From the NCBI GenBank assembly GCA_041389495.1, contig JAWKRT010000001.1, positions 496,001-560,000 on the forward strand: DNA of 64,000 nt, read 5' to 3'. Position 1 is the stretch's first letter, and the number at the start of each line of letters is the position of its first letter. Below the pieces are notes generated by a model, which was given only the letters and a program-made list of their open reading frames with translations, ran no database searches and had not been told where the DNA came from. Shown here piece after piece: positions 51,217 to 59,068 of the stretch. Position numbers and translations under genes: made by a program. Origin of the DNA: Myxococcota bacterium. GTDB lineage: Bacteria; Myxococcota_A; UBA9160; UBA4427.

Positions 51217-52296
51217 GTGTCGATCGACCCCGAATCCGTCCGCGCGCCGTTCGCGAAGTGGCTGTCGCAGCGCTGGCCCGACGTCGCGAGTCTGCGCGTC
51301 GGCGCGGTGCAGAGCCCGAAGTCGGGCTTCTCCGCGCAGACGCTGATCCTCCCCGTCGAGGGCGAACGCGCGGGGGTGCCGTTCTCGGAGAAGGTGGTGC
51401 TGCGCATCGAGAGCCCGGAGCCCGCGGTCTACCCGCAGCAGGCGCCGGGCCTCGACTGCGAGGTCGAGATCCAGTTCCGCGCAATGGCGGCGGTCGCGGC
51501 GACGGGCGTCGTCCCGCTCGCACCGCTCATCGGCTTCGAGGGCGACGCGAGCGTGCTCGGCGCGCCGTTCTTCGCGATGGGCTTCGTCGAGGGCGAGGTG
51601 CCGATCGAGAATCCGATCTACACGGCCGAGGGCTTCTTCGTCGACGCGACGCCCGCAGAGCGCGCGCGGCTCGTCGAGGAGGGGCTCTGCGCGCTCGCCG
51701 CGCTGCACTCGCTCGACTGGCGCGCGGCCGGCTTCGGGTGGCTCGTTCCCGACGGCGAGGAGCCGACGGTCGAGCGCCAGGTGGACATCTGGGAACGCTA
51801 TGCGCGGCGCGAGCTCGACGGGCGCGCGCACCCGCTGATCGACCGCGCGCTCGCGTGGATGCGTGCGAACCGCCCGGCGCCGCCGCACCCGCCGACGCTC
51901 AGCTGGGGCGACTGCCGGCCGGGCAACGTCATCTGGCGCGACTTCCGCCCGCTCGCGCTCACGGACTTCGAGAACGTCGCGGTCGCGCCGCCCGAGTTCG
52001 ATCTCGGCTGGTGGCTCATGTTCGACCGCTGGTCGCACGAGGCCTACGGCCAGCCGCGCCTCGAGGGCGAGCCCACGCGCGCCGAGCAGGTCGCGATCTA
52101 CGAACGCGCGGCCGGCCGCTCGATGGGCGACACGTTCTACTACGAGCTGATCGGCGCCTTCCGCTACGCCGCCATCGTCGTGCGCGTGTCGAACCGGCTC
52201 GTCGAGCGCGGCCTCCTGCCGGCGGACCAGACGCTCTGGCTGCAGAACCCGGCCTCGACGTGCCTCGAGCAGATGCTCGACGAGGTGGGCGCCTAG
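51217..52296 (+). CDS. APH-family phosphotransferase (ACAD10/11-type)
   Basis: 359 residues from GTG at 51217, with AGGAG about ten bases upstream. A kinase-like fold is indicated by KVVLRIESPE (ATP-binding Lys region), LSWGDCRPGNVIW (catalytic loop with Trp for the usual His) and LTDFENVAVAPPEFDLGWW (metal-binding Asp). This WGD loop is common in the aminoglycoside-phosphotransferase-like family linked to acyl-CoA dehydrogenases, which phosphorylate 4-hydroxyacyl-CoAs. It is cytoplasmic. It closes a three-gene operon with the EthD and DUF1214-like genes and is convergent with the aldo/keto reductase. Confidence 0.75.
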   Translation: MSIDPESVRAPFAKWLSQRWPDVASLRVGAVQSPKSGFSAQTLILPVEGERAGVPFSEKVVLRIESPEPAVYPQQAPGLDCEVEIQFRAMAAVAATGVVPLAPLIGFEGDASVLGAPFFAMGFVEGEVPIENPIYTAEGFFVDATPAERARLVEEGLCALAALHSLDWRAAGFGWLVPDGEEPTVERQVDIWERYARRELDGRAHPLIDRALAWMRANRPAPPHPPTLSWGDCRPGNVIWRDFRPLALTDFENVAVAPPEFDLGWWLMFDRWSHEAYGQPRLEGEPTRAEQVAIYERAAGRSMGDTFYYELIGAFRYAAIVVRVSNRLVERGLLPADQTLWLQNPASTCLEQMLDEVGA

Positions 52297-52338
52297 CTTC
52301 GGGGCCGCGTGCCCGCCGCGACCCGCGTGCGGCGCAGG

Positions 52339-53274
52339 CTAGTCGGCGACCGCGTCCTCGACCGCGCGGAGCTCGTCGGCCGACATCCTCCAGCCGGCGG
52401 CCGCCGCGTTCGCGGCCACCTGCGAAGGCTTCGTCGCGCCGGCGATGATGGAGCCGACGCTCGGCTGGCAGGCGAGCCACGACATCGCCAGCTCGACGAG
52501 CGTGCGGCCGGCTTCGCGCGCGATCGCAGTGAGCGCCTCGACCTTCGCGAAGTTCGCGTCGGTCGCGACGCTCGCGAAGTACGGCATCGCGGCGAGCCGC
52601 GTTCCCTCGGCGAAGGCCTCGCCGCGCGCGTACTTGCCCGTCAGCAGGCCGCTCGCGAGCGGGAAGTACGGGATCAGCGACACGTTCGCGGCGACGCACG
52701 CGGGGACGAGCGCCCGCTCGGCCGCGCGCGCGAGCACGCTCCACTCGTTCTGCGCCGCGGCGAACGCCGCGCCGCCGGAGACCGCCGCCGTGTCGGCCGC
52801 CGCGCGCACGCCCGCCGCGTCGAAGTTCGACGAGCCGATCGCGCGCACCTTGCCCGCGCGCACGCAGTCGTCGAGCGCGCCGAGCGTCTCGGCGATGGGC
52901 GTCGCCGGGTCGGGGTAGTGCATCTGGTAGAGGTCGATCCAGTCGGTGCCGAGGCGCGCGAGGCTCGCGTCGAGGCAGGCGCGGACGGCGGCGGGCGCGC
53001 CGAAGCCCGTCTCCTTCTTCATCGCCCCGAGCCCGCCGAACTTCGTCGCGACGACGACGTCGGCGCGCCGCGCGCCGAGCGCGCGCCCGAGGAACTCCTC
53101 GGAGCGTCCGTCGCCGTACATGTCGGCCGTGTCGAAGAGCGTGATGCCGGCGTCGATCGCCGCGTCCACGACGGCCGCGCTCGACGGCTCGTCGATGCGC
53201 ATGCCGAAGTTGTTGCAGCCGAGGCCGACGACGCCGACCTCGAGCTTCGAGTGACCGAGCCGTCGTCGCTCCAT
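52339..53274 (-). CDS. Aldo/keto reductase
   Basis: 311 residues from ATG at 53274 with GGAGGGAG ahead. The (alpha/beta)8 family pattern is clear: MERRRLGHSKLEVGVVGLGC, the catalytic Asp and Tyr in LFDTADMYGDGRSEEFLG, Lys in VVVATKFGGLG, and His in DLYQMHYPDP. The NADP-binding end is LACQPSVGSIIAGATKPSQV. It reduces aldehydes or ketones, and could act as a detoxifier or in cofactor recycling. It is divergent from the CoA ligase at 53386 over a 111-base gap. Confidence 0.87.
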   Translation of the reverse strand: MERRRLGHSKLEVGVVGLGCNNFGMRIDEPSSAAVVDAAIDAGITLFDTADMYGDGRSEEFLGRALGARRADVVVATKFGGLGAMKKETGFGAPAAVRACLDASLARLGTDWIDLYQMHYPDPATPIAETLGALDDCVRAGKVRAIGSSNFDAAGVRAAADTAAVSGGAAFAAAQNEWSVLARAAERALVPACVAANVSLIPYFPLASGLLTGKYARGEAFAEGTRLAAMPYFASVATDANFAKVEALTAIAREAGRTLVELAMSWLACQPSVGSIIAGATKPSQVAANAAAAGWRMSADELRAVEDAVAD

Positions 53275-53325
53275 TGCGCGCTCCCTCCGTCCTGCCCGGC
53301 GCGAACTCCGGGCGGACGCGCATGA

Positions 53326-53336
53326 TACGCTGCGCG
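53326..53336 (+). promoter_or_regulatory. Candidate -10 element TACGCT followed by GCGCG
   Basis: TACGCT at 53326-53331 lies 54 bases before the CoA ligase start, in the divergent gap shared with the aldo/keto reductase. Confidence 0.32.
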
Positions 53337-53385
53337 ACCCGCAGCGGGGTCGCCCGCGCGCGGCGACGGAGCGAACGACCCCGCG

Positions 53386-55071
53386 ATGTCGAAGTCCGAG
53401 CCCACGTCCGGCGCGACGCGCGAGCCGATCGAAGAGCTCGTCGCGCGCGATCCGTTCCGCGCGCGGCGGCGCGAAGCGCGTCCGGTTCCCGCGCCCGACG
53501 GCGGGCGCGGCCCTCGCACGGTGGGCGACGTGCTCGCGCGCGCGCTGGCCGCGCACCCCGACAAGGAGTTCCTCGTCGGCCGCGGCCGGCGCGTCACGTA
53601 CGCGGAGTTCGACGCGCTCGCGGCGCGCGCAGCCTCGGCCCTCGCGGCGCTCGGCGTGCGTGCGGGCGATCGCGTCGCGGCGAGCCTGCCGACCGACGTC
53701 GACATCGCCGTCTTCTTCCACGGCGCGCTGCGGCTCGGCGCCGTCTGGCTCGGCATCAACCGCAACCTCGCACCGCCGGAGAAGCGCTTCCTGCTCGACG
53801 ACGCGGGAGTCTCGCTCGTGCTCGCCGACCCGGAGATGGCAACGCAGATCGAGGCCGAGCGCGCCGGACTGCCGCGCCTGCGCGAGGTCGTCGTGTGCGA
53901 CCGCGACGCGCGCGCGTCGTGCGCGTGGAGTGCGGCGCTCGACGCCGCGACGGCGCCGCCCCCGGCCGTCGCGCTCGACCCGCACGCGCCGGCCGGCATC
54001 GCCTACACGAGCGGCACGACCGGCCATCCGAAGGGCGTCGTGCACACGCACCACAACCTGCTCGTGCCCGGCGCCGTGCTCGCGACGCTCGGCGACTACC
54101 GACCCGATTCGCGCCGCGGCGACTGCTTCCCGCTCACGATCCTGAACATGCAGGTGCTGACGACGCTGCTGCTCGCGCAGGTCGGCGCGACGGGCGTGTT
54201 CATGGATCGCATCGATGCCGAGGGCGTCGCGGAGTGGATCGAGCGCGAGCGCGTCACGCTCTTCACCGCGCCGACGGCCCTGATCTACAGCCTCGCGCAC
54301 GACGACCGCATCGCGCCGCGCGCGCTCGCGACGCTCGAGCGCGTCTTCTTCGGCGGCGGCGCGTGCCCGACGCCCGTGATCGAGGCGTTCGAGGCGAAGT
54401 TCGGGGTGCCCGTGCGCGGCACGTACGGGCTCACCGAGATGCCGACGGTCGTGGCGCAGGAGTCGCGCGGCGAGCGCGTCCCCGGCGCGAGCGGCCGACC
54501 CCTTCCGCACGTGCGCGTCACGCTGCGCGACGCGGACGACGCCGAGGTCGCGCCCGGCGAGGCGGGCGAGCTGTGCGTCGAGCCCGCGAGCGCGGGCCCG
54601 TGGGCCGGCGTGTACACGCCGATGCTCGGCTACTGGCGGAGGCCCGAGGCGACGGCCGAGGCGCTGCGCGGCGGGCGCCTCCACACGGGCGACGTCGCGC
54701 GCCTCGACGCGGGCGGCGCCGTCGTCGTCGTCGATCGCAAGAACCTCCTGATCGTGCGCGGCGGCGCGAACGTGTACCCGGCCGAAGTGGAACGCGCGCT
54801 GCACGAGGACGCGCGCGTCGAGGCGTGCGCCGTCGTCGGCGCGCCGGACGAGCGGCTCGGAGAGCGGGTCGCGGCCTTCGTGCAGCTCGCGCCGGGCGCG
54901 CACGCGAGCGAGGACGAGCTCGTCGCGCACTGCCGCGCGCGCCTCGCGAAGTACAAGGTTCCGGAGCGCATCCTGTTCGTGGATGCGATGCCGCGCAACG
55001 CGATGGGCAAGATCGTGCGGCGCGAGCTCCCCGCGATCGAGCTCCCCGCGATCGAGCCGTCGCGCCGCTGA
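53386..55071 (+). CDS. AMP-dependent acyl-CoA synthetase
   Basis: 561 residues, ATG at 53386. Motifs are complete: IAYTSGTTGHPKGVVHTHH, YGLTEMPTVVAQ, LHTGDVARLDAG, NLLIVRGGANVYPAEVE and the catalytic Lys in NAMGKIVRRE. It should activate a carboxylic acid to its CoA ester in the cytoplasm. The chain ends in the duplicated pentapeptide ELPAIELPAIE, from a 15-bp tandem repeat. It heads the plus-strand run with sulfatase-like, sulfotransferase and SDR genes. Confidence 0.88.
   Translation: MSKSEPTSGATREPIEELVARDPFRARRREARPVPAPDGGRGPRTVGDVLARALAAHPDKEFLVGRGRRVTYAEFDALAARAASALAALGVRAGDRVAASLPTDVDIAVFFHGALRLGAVWLGINRNLAPPEKRFLLDDAGVSLVLADPEMATQIEAERAGLPRLREVVVCDRDARASCAWSAALDAATAPPPAVALDPHAPAGIAYTSGTTGHPKGVVHTHHNLLVPGAVLATLGDYRPDSRRGDCFPLTILNMQVLTTLLLAQVGATGVFMDRIDAEGVAEWIERERVTLFTAPTALIYSLAHDDRIAPRALATLERVFFGGGACPTPVIEAFEAKFGVPVRGTYGLTEMPTVVAQESRGERVPGASGRPLPHVRVTLRDADDAEVAPGEAGELCVEPASAGPWAGVYTPMLGYWRRPEATAEALRGGRLHTGDVARLDAGGAVVVVDRKNLLIVRGGANVYPAEVERALHEDARVEACAVVGAPDERLGERVAAFVQLAPGAHASEDELVAHCRARLAKYKVPERILFVDAMPRNAMGKIVRRELPAIELPAIEPSRR
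55024..55053. repeat. 15-bp tandem duplication in the CoA ligase 3' end
   Basis: GAGCTCCCCGCGATC occurs twice in tandem (55024-55038, 55039-55053), encoding ELPAI twice. It keeps the frame and only lengthens the C-terminus. Confidence 0.95.
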
Positions 55072-55072
55072 T

Positions 55073-55137
55073 CGCCACGGCGACGCGCCACGGCGACGCG
55101 CCACGGCGACGCGCCACGGCGACGCGCCACGGCGACG
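55073..55137. repeat. 13-bp tandem repeat, five perfect copies
   Basis: CGCCACGGCGACG repeats five times from one base after the CoA ligase stop to 63 bases before the next start. All copies are identical, a sign of recent expansion. It lies just upstream of the CAGACT promoter-like site. Confidence 0.97.
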
Positions 55138-55147
55138 CGCCGTATGG

Positions 55148-55158
55148 CAGACTGCGCG
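55148..55158 (+). promoter_or_regulatory. Candidate -10 element CAGACT followed by GCGCG
   Basis: CAGACT at 55148-55153 is one base off TANNNT and lies 46 bases before the MBL-fold gene. The TATGG just upstream is an alternative. A -35 region would fall inside the 13-bp repeats. Confidence 0.25.
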
Positions 55159-55199
55159 CCCCCCGCCGCGCGAAGGCGGCGGACGAGGAGGCGAACGAG

Positions 55200-56495
55200 A
55201 TGGCGAGCCGCGCGATCGAGGCCGAGGTCGACCGCCTGATCGACGAGCGTCCCGGCCGCGAGCTCCTCGACCCCGTGTACGACGAGAAGGCGGTCGAGGT
55301 CGCGCCCGGCATCTTCCGCTCGGCGGGAACGACGGCCAGCTACATGCTCGTGACGAGCGCCGGCCGCGTCATCGTGAACACGGGGATGGGCTGGGAGACG
55401 CCGCACCACAAGCATCTCTTCGACGCCGTCTGTCCCGGCCCGACGCCGTACATCGTCACGACGCAGGGCCACGTCGATCACGTCGGCGGTGTCGGCCAGC
55501 TGCGCGGCCCCGAGACGCGCTACGTCGCGCACGCCAACAACCCCGCGTGCCAGGCCGACGACAAGCGGCTCGTCCGGTTCCGCGCGCGCACGGCGATGCG
55601 CTGGTTCCCGCACCTGCCCGCGCGCATCGCCGCGTTCGCGAAGCGCTACCCCGACGCGAAGCCCTTCCAGGACGAGCCCACCCCCGACGTGATGTTCGAC
55701 GACCGCATGCGGCTGCGCGCCGGCGACCTCGACATCGAGCTCCTGCACGCGCCGGGCGGCGAGACGATCGACAGCCTGATCGTCTGGCTCCCGCAGCGGC
55801 GCACGGCGATCGTGAGCAACCTGTTCGGTCCGCTCTTCCCGCACTTCCCGAACTTCAACACGCTGCGCGGCGACAAGTACCGCTTCCCCGTGCCCTACAT
55901 GGCGAACGTCGACCGCATGCGCGCGCTCGCGCCGGCGACGCTGATCACCGGGCGCCACCTTCCGATCGAGGGCGAGGAGCTCGTCGACGCGTGCCTCGCG
56001 CGCATGCGCGGCGCGGTCGAGCACGTGCACGAGCGCACGCTCGCCGCGATGAACGAGGGCAAGGACGCCTACGAGATCATGCGCGAGGCGTCGCTCCCGG
56101 CGGAGCTGCGCGTCGGGCAGGGCTACGGGAAGGTGGCGTGGGCCGCGCGCACGTTCTTCGAGGAGTACACGGGCTGGTTCCGCCGCCGCTCGACGGCCGA
56201 GCTCTACGGCTGCGACCCCGCCGACACGGAGGCCTTGCTCGCGCGCCTCGCCGGCGCGGACGCGGTCGTCGCCGAGGCCGAGGCGCTGCTCGCGCGCGGC
56301 GACGCGCCGGGCGCGATCCGGCTCGCCGAGGCCGCGCTCGCGACCTCGGAGGGGAATGCGCGCGCCGCGCGCGTGATGCTCGGCGCGCACGAGCACCTGC
56401 TCGCGAACGGCGGCGACGAGAGCTTCTGGGAGAGCGGCTGGCTGCGGCACGAAGCCGAGCGGTGGCGGCGCGCGGTCGAGTCGGACGGTCGTTAG
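55200..56495 (+). CDS. Alkylsulfatase-like metallo-beta-lactamase protein with degenerate metal site
   Basis: 431 residues from ATG at 55200. The MBL domain (about 40-270) has VIVNTGMGWETPHHK and HAPGGETIDSLIVWLP. It is followed by the alkylsulfatase-type helical part EEYTGWFRRRSTAELYG and a small TPR-like end. The key HxHxDH motif reads TTQGHVDHVGG, with Gln for the first His, and the bridging-Asp region reads SNLFGPLF where the paralogue at 59068 has GDLFGTLY. Zinc binding and catalysis are therefore in doubt. No signal peptide is seen. It may be a weak hydrolase or a binding protein for sulfate esters. Confidence 0.76.
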   Translation: MASRAIEAEVDRLIDERPGRELLDPVYDEKAVEVAPGIFRSAGTTASYMLVTSAGRVIVNTGMGWETPHHKHLFDAVCPGPTPYIVTTQGHVDHVGGVGQLRGPETRYVAHANNPACQADDKRLVRFRARTAMRWFPHLPARIAAFAKRYPDAKPFQDEPTPDVMFDDRMRLRAGDLDIELLHAPGGETIDSLIVWLPQRRTAIVSNLFGPLFPHFPNFNTLRGDKYRFPVPYMANVDRMRALAPATLITGRHLPIEGEELVDACLARMRGAVEHVHERTLAAMNEGKDAYEIMREASLPAELRVGQGYGKVAWAARTFFEEYTGWFRRRSTAELYGCDPADTEALLARLAGADAVVAEAEALLARGDAPGAIRLAEAALATSEGNARAARVMLGAHEHLLANGGDESFWESGWLRHEAERWRRAVESDGR

Positions 56496-56537
56496 GCGCG
56501 GCGCGACGGCACCGCGCGTTCGGGAGGGAATGCGGAC

Positions 56538-57038
56538 ATGGCGACGACGAAGACTCCCGCGGCGGCGAGCGAGCTCGCGGCGCTCGGCCTCCCGCCGATC
56601 GACCAGATCGGCTTCGTCGTGCGCTCGATCGCCGAGGCGAAGGAGCGCTACGGGCCGCTCTTCGGCCCGTTCAGCGACCTCGACGGCTCGGTCCGGGCGG
56701 CCGAGTACCGCGGCCGGGTCGCCGACGCGAAGCTCGCGCTCGCCTTCGGCCGCACGGGCGACCTCGAGATCGAGTTCATCGAGTGGCAGGGCGGCGAGAG
56801 CCCCCACCGCGAGTTCATCGAGGCGGGGCGCGAGGGCATGCACCACCTGCGCTACCGCGTCGACGACGCCGACGCGTGGATCGAGCGCGTCGCGGCGATC
56901 GGCTACCGCCCGATCTGGTACAAGCAGTACAGCGCGGACACGGTCTTCGCCTATCTCGAGCGCGAGGGCGACCCGCTCCTGATCGAGCTGCTGCAGATGC
57001 CGCCCGGCGGGCCGGGCACCGGCGCGAAAGCGCGTTAG
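56538..57038 (+). CDS. VOC-family protein (glyoxalase/methylmalonyl-CoA-epimerase-like)
   Basis: 166 residues from ATG at 56538. One vicinal-oxygen-chelate unit: PPIDQIGFVVRSIAEAKERYG at the start, IEFIEWQGGESPHREF in the middle, and GMHHLRYRVDDADAWIERVAAIGY with the metal-binding His, then LLIELLQMPPG. It resembles methylmalonyl-CoA epimerase and glyoxalase_4 domains. It needs a divalent metal. Substrate unknown; the acyl-CoA context favours an epimerase or isomerase. Confidence 0.76.
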   Translation: MATTKTPAAASELAALGLPPIDQIGFVVRSIAEAKERYGPLFGPFSDLDGSVRAAEYRGRVADAKLALAFGRTGDLEIEFIEWQGGESPHREFIEAGREGMHHLRYRVDDADAWIERVAAIGYRPIWYKQYSADTVFAYLEREGDPLLIELLQMPPGGPGTGAKAR

Positions 57039-57053
57039 GCGAACGACCCACGC

Positions 57054-58313
57054 ATGACCGCCCCCGCCAAGATCCGCATCGACGACCTGCGCGCGCCCGT
57101 CCTCAGCGACTTCCAGAAGGCGGCGCTCGCCCACACCGATCGCCTGCGCGTCGATCTCTCGGTCGCCGCGGTGCTCGACGCGGCGGTCGCGCGCACGGGC
57201 CTCGACGACTTCGGCCCCGACGACTTCCGCGAGCGGCTCGCGCTGTGGCTGTCGGAGGCCGACGAGGACCCGGAGATCACGAACCTCGCGCGCACGAGCC
57301 TGTGGAACGACTGCGTGCGCGCGGCGTCGAACCGGCTCCTGATCCGCGACCTCCTGCGCCGCCACCCCGAGATCGACGACCTGCGCATCGAGCGGCCGAT
57401 CATCGTCGTCGGCCTGCCGCGCTCGGGCACGACGCACCTCGTGAACCTGATCGCGGCCGACGAGCGTCTGCGCTCGATGCCTCTGTGGGAGGGGCAGGCG
57501 CCGGTGCCGATGCGCGGCGAGGGGCCGGGGCTCGACGGCGTCGACCCGCGCTTCATGCGCTGCGATGCGATGTGGCAGGCGTTCCGCGCGAGCTCGCCGC
57601 TCATCGCGGCGATGCACCCGATGAACCCGGACCACATCCACGAAGAGCTCGAGCTCATGCTCCCGGACTTCACGAGCTACAACCAGGAGTGGATCCTGCG
57701 CGCGCCGAAGTGGCGCGACTACTACCTCGCCCACGACCAGACGCCGCACTACGCGTACATGCTGCGGGCGCTCAAGATCCTGCAGTGGTACCGCCCGCGC
57801 GAGCGCTGGGTGCTCAAGTGCCCGCAGCACCTCGAGCAGCTCGGCCCGCTGATGGCGACGTTCCCCGACGCGACGATCGTGGTGACGCACCGCGACCCCG
57901 TGTCCGTGATCCAGTCGGCCGCGACGATGCTCGCCTACGGCGCGCGCATGAACTACCGCAGCCCGCGTCCCGAGTGGTACCTCGAGTACTGGAGCGATCG
58001 CGTGCGGCGCCTGCTCGAGGCCTCGGTGCGCGACCGTTCCATGCTCCCGGAGGGCCGCACCGTCGACGTGCTGTTCCACGAGTTCATGGCCGACGACGTC
58101 GCGACGGTCGAGCGCATCTACGAGGTCGCGGGGCTCCCGATGACGGACGCGGCGCGGCGGCAGATCCGCGCGTACATGGACGCGCACCCGCGCGGCAGGG
58201 AAGGGCAGGTGGTCTACGACGTGCGCGCGGACTTCGGCGTCGAGCCGAAGGACGTGCGCGCGCCGTTCGGCTTCTACCTCGACCGCTTCGCCGTGCGCGA
58301 AGAGGTGAAGTAG
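57054..58313 (+). CDS. PAPS-dependent sulfotransferase family protein (Sulfotransfer_3)
   Basis: 419 residues from ATG at 57054, 15 bases after the VOC gene. The 5'-phosphosulfate-binding loop is IIVVGLPRSGTTHLVNLIA (about 115-133), and the 3'-phosphate-binding region is ATIVVTHRDPVSVIQS. LKCPQHLEQLGPLMATFPD is typical of the sulfotransferase_3 group. It should transfer sulfate from PAPS to an alcohol. It sits between two sulfatase-like genes, so a sulfate ester may be made and broken by this cluster. No PAPS synthesis genes are in the window. Confidence 0.83.
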   Translation: MTAPAKIRIDDLRAPVLSDFQKAALAHTDRLRVDLSVAAVLDAAVARTGLDDFGPDDFRERLALWLSEADEDPEITNLARTSLWNDCVRAASNRLLIRDLLRRHPEIDDLRIERPIIVVGLPRSGTTHLVNLIAADERLRSMPLWEGQAPVPMRGEGPGLDGVDPRFMRCDAMWQAFRASSPLIAAMHPMNPDHIHEELELMLPDFTSYNQEWILRAPKWRDYYLAHDQTPHYAYMLRALKILQWYRPRERWVLKCPQHLEQLGPLMATFPDATIVVTHRDPVSVIQSAATMLAYGARMNYRSPRPEWYLEYWSDRVRRLLEASVRDRSMLPEGRTVDVLFHEFMADDVATVERIYEVAGLPMTDAARRQIRAYMDAHPRGREGQVVYDVRADFGVEPKDVRAPFGFYLDRFAVREEVK

Positions 58314-58318
58314 CGGCG

Positions 58319-59068
58319 ATGGCGGGCGTGACCTTCGACTTCTCGGGCTGCGACGTGCTCGTGACGGGTGGAACCTCGGGCATCGGCCACGCCGTCGCGC
58401 GGCACTTCGCGCGCGCGGGCGCGCGCGTCACCGTGACGGGGCGGCGCGCGAGCGCGGCGGACTACGACGCGGACCTCTCGGCCTTCGCGTACCGCCAGGC
58501 CGAGATGACCGACCCGGCTTCGCTCGCCGCGCTCGTCGACTCGCTCGACCGGCTCGACGTGCTCGTGAACAACGCCGGCACGAGCCTGATGGCGAAGAAC
58601 GAATGGAAGCCCGAGGTGTTCCGCGAGGCGCTGCAGCTGCACCTCGGCAGCGGCTTCCAGCTCGCGGTCGGCTGCAAGCCGCTGCTCGCGAAGAGCGCGA
58701 TCGAGGGCGGCGGTAGCGTGATCAGCTGTGCCTCGATGTCGGCCTTCCGCTCGTCGTCGTTCGTGCCCGGCTACGGCGCCGCGAAGGCCGGCCTCGTGCA
58801 GATGACGCTCAACGCCGGAGCGACGTGGGCGCGCGACAACGTGCGCGTGAACGCCGTCGCACCCGGGCTCATCGCGACGCCGATGACGGCCGTGATGAAG
58901 CGCCCCGAGATGGCGGAGGTCGAGAAGGCCGAGCTCGCGCGCGTGCCGATGGGCCGGTGGGGCGACCCCGACGAGGTGGCGCCCGCGTTCCTCTTCCTCG
59001 CGAGCCCCGCGGCGCGCTTCGTCACCGGGCAGACGCTCTGCGTCGACGGTGGCTACTCGGTGCTGTGA
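58319..59068 (+). CDS. SDR family oxidoreductase
   Basis: 249 residues from ATG at 58319. Classical SDR: VLVTGGTSGIGHAVARHFA, VLVNNAGTSLMAK, the Ser region ISCASMSAF, YGAAK Tyr/Lys, VRVNAVAPGLIATPM and FVTGQTLCVDGG. All active-site positions are intact. It starts six bases after the sulfotransferase stop, and its own stop shares one base with the next ATG (TGATG). It probably oxidises an alcohol released by the cluster's esterase or sulfatase-like activity. Confidence 0.85.
   Translation: MAGVTFDFSGCDVLVTGGTSGIGHAVARHFARAGARVTVTGRRASAADYDADLSAFAYRQAEMTDPASLAALVDSLDRLDVLVNNAGTSLMAKNEWKPEVFREALQLHLGSGFQLAVGCKPLLAKSAIEGGGSVISCASMSAFRSSSFVPGYGAAKAGLVQMTLNAGATWARDNVRVNAVAPGLIATPMTAVMKRPEMAEVEKAELARVPMGRWGDPDEVAPAFLFLASPAARFVTGQTLCVDGGYSVL

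Noticed and set aside
55073..55137. Possible CRISPR array
   Set aside because: Repeats are head-to-tail without spacers and no cas genes are present.
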